Part shown: positions 19,777-20,299 of the stretch, in pieces
Layout of the letters: the number at the start of each line of letters is the position of its first letter
Numbering within the stretch: the stretch's first letter is position 1
DNA from: Actinomycetes bacterium
Lineage (GTDB): Bacteria > Actinomycetota > Acidimicrobiia > Acidimicrobiales > RAAP-2
Assembly (NCBI GenBank): GCA_021802025.1
Contig: JAKABC010000013.1
Span: 1-20,299 of the forward strand
Length of the DNA: 20,299 bases
Direction: 5' to 3'
The notes under the pieces: model-generated
Told to the model about the DNA's origin: nothing
The model's database searches: none
The model's input: only the letters and a program-made list of their open reading frames with translations
Translations under genes and position numbers: made by a program

Positions 19777-20299
19777 CGACGACCCCCCGTCGGGCCTCGC
19801 CCGGCTCCGGCGACGCCTGACCACTCGGGAGCACCACGGCCCCGTCTCGCCCGAGGCCGCCGCGATCCACGCCCGCGTCGACCAGCTCAGCGAGCTCGAG
19901 TTGCGCGACGTGATGACCCCCCGGGTGGACGTCGCCTACCTCAGCTTCCCGGTCACGCCCGAATCGGTCGCCGACGCGGTGCGCGACACCGGACACTCCT
20001 GCTTCCCGGTCGTCGCCGACGAGGAGCTCGACGACGTGATCGGCATCCTGTACGTCAACGACCTCTTCCGCTCCTCGACGACCAAGCGGGCACCGGGCGT
20101 CGCCCTGCCCGACGCCGACGAGATCGCCCGCAAGATCCGCCGGCCCCTCATGCTGCCCGAGACGCGCGACCTGCTCGAGAGCCTTCGAGAGATGCGCGCC
20201 CAACGGCGCACCTTCGCGCTCGTGCTCGACGAGCACGGCGGGGTGGCCGGCGTGGTCTCGATCCGCGACATCCTCGAGCAGCTCGTCGGAGACCTGAAC
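19769..20299 (+). CDS. CBS-domain protein, CorC/hemolysin-C-like (partial, runs off window)
   Basis: An open frame from ATG 19769 to the window edge (177 codons). The start ELELRDVMTPRVDVAYLSF (42-60) is the classic beginning of the CBS pair in CorC/HlyC/CNNM proteins. CBS1 contains HSCFPVVADEELDDVIGILYVNDLF, and CBS2 ends TFALVLDEHGGVAGVVSIRDIL (148-169), the family signature. It lacks the N-terminal DUF21 membrane domain of full CNNM transporters and begins instead with about 40 mostly soluble residues, like stand-alone CorC. A C-terminal CorC_HlyC domain would lie beyond the edge. CBS pairs usually bind adenine nucleotides; a role in Mg2+ or Co2+ efflux is family inference. It overlaps the response regulator gene by 8 nt. 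Confidence 0.88.
   Translation, partial: MSSDDPPSGLARLRRRLTTREHHGPVSPEAAAIHARVDQLSELELRDVMTPRVDVAYLSFPVTPESVADAVRDTGHSCFPVVADEELDDVIGILYVNDLFRSSTTKRAPGVALPDADEIARKIRRPLMLPETRDLLESLREMRAQRRTFALVLDEHGGVAGVVSIRDILEQLVGDLN

Overview
The window is about 20.3 kb of very GC-rich, gene-dense DNA with short intergenic gaps (the longest, 12685-12812, is about 130 bp). Many GTG starts, 4-nt GTGA overlaps, a WhiB protein, a GlnR-like orphan regulator, a TopA with a Lys/Ala-rich tail and a permease/TrkA/TrkA block like the mycobacterial ceoBC region all point to Actinomycetota. A deep-branching class such as Acidimicrobiia is my best guess, but this is inference and no rRNA is present. I see no transposon, integrase, CRISPR array or prophage; it reads as ordinary chromosomal backbone with several unusual protein and regulatory details.

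Layout. 1-57 is the 3' end of an unidentified + strand gene. 101-176 (minus) is tRNA-Thr(CGT). 219-4698 (minus) is the replication operon topA-tmk-holB, with translationally coupled overlaps. 4789-7155 (minus) encodes a KimA-like APC-superfamily K+ permease with a USP-like domain and a C-terminal OB-fold. Divergent from it, 7256-8574 (+) encodes two TrkA-type K+-regulatory proteins. 8605-9381 (+) is a HAD-IB phosphatase, whose stop shares a CTAG with a convergent sigma-70 gene (9378-10331, minus). The sigma gene lies downstream of a 170-aa unknown (10412-10924) and glutamine-dependent NAD synthetase nadE (10921-12684), all on the minus strand.

Divergent from nadE is a nitrogen block on the + strand: eukaryotic-type GSII (12813-13913), a GSI of GlnA2 type (13950-15248) and a GlnR-like OmpR-family regulator lacking the phosphoacceptor Asp (15245-15937). 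A sequence fitting the GlnR half-site consensus sits upstream of glnII and overlaps a perfect hairpin; another perfect hairpin separates the two glutamine synthetase genes. glnII, glnA and glnR therefore look like a self-contained nitrogen-assimilation module, next to an enzyme that consumes glutamine.

The last part holds RidA, an A-type Fe-S carrier and a NUDT19-like Nudix hydrolase on the minus strand (15934-17508). It then has a disulfide-forming pair, DUF929 thioredoxin-like protein plus VKOR (17594-19011, +), and WhiB (18997-19239, minus). A single-domain response regulator (19345-19776, +) and a CBS-domain CorC-like protein cut by the window edge (19769-20299, +) finish the window.

A recurring theme is a TANNNT hexamer placed 6-7 nt upstream of a GTG/ATG start with no Shine-Dalgarno, the expected architecture of leaderless transcripts (kimA-like, HAD, nadE, Nudix, response regulator). 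Other genes (topA, glnII, glnA, DUF929, Fe-S carrier, whiB) have clear Shine-Dalgarno sequences.
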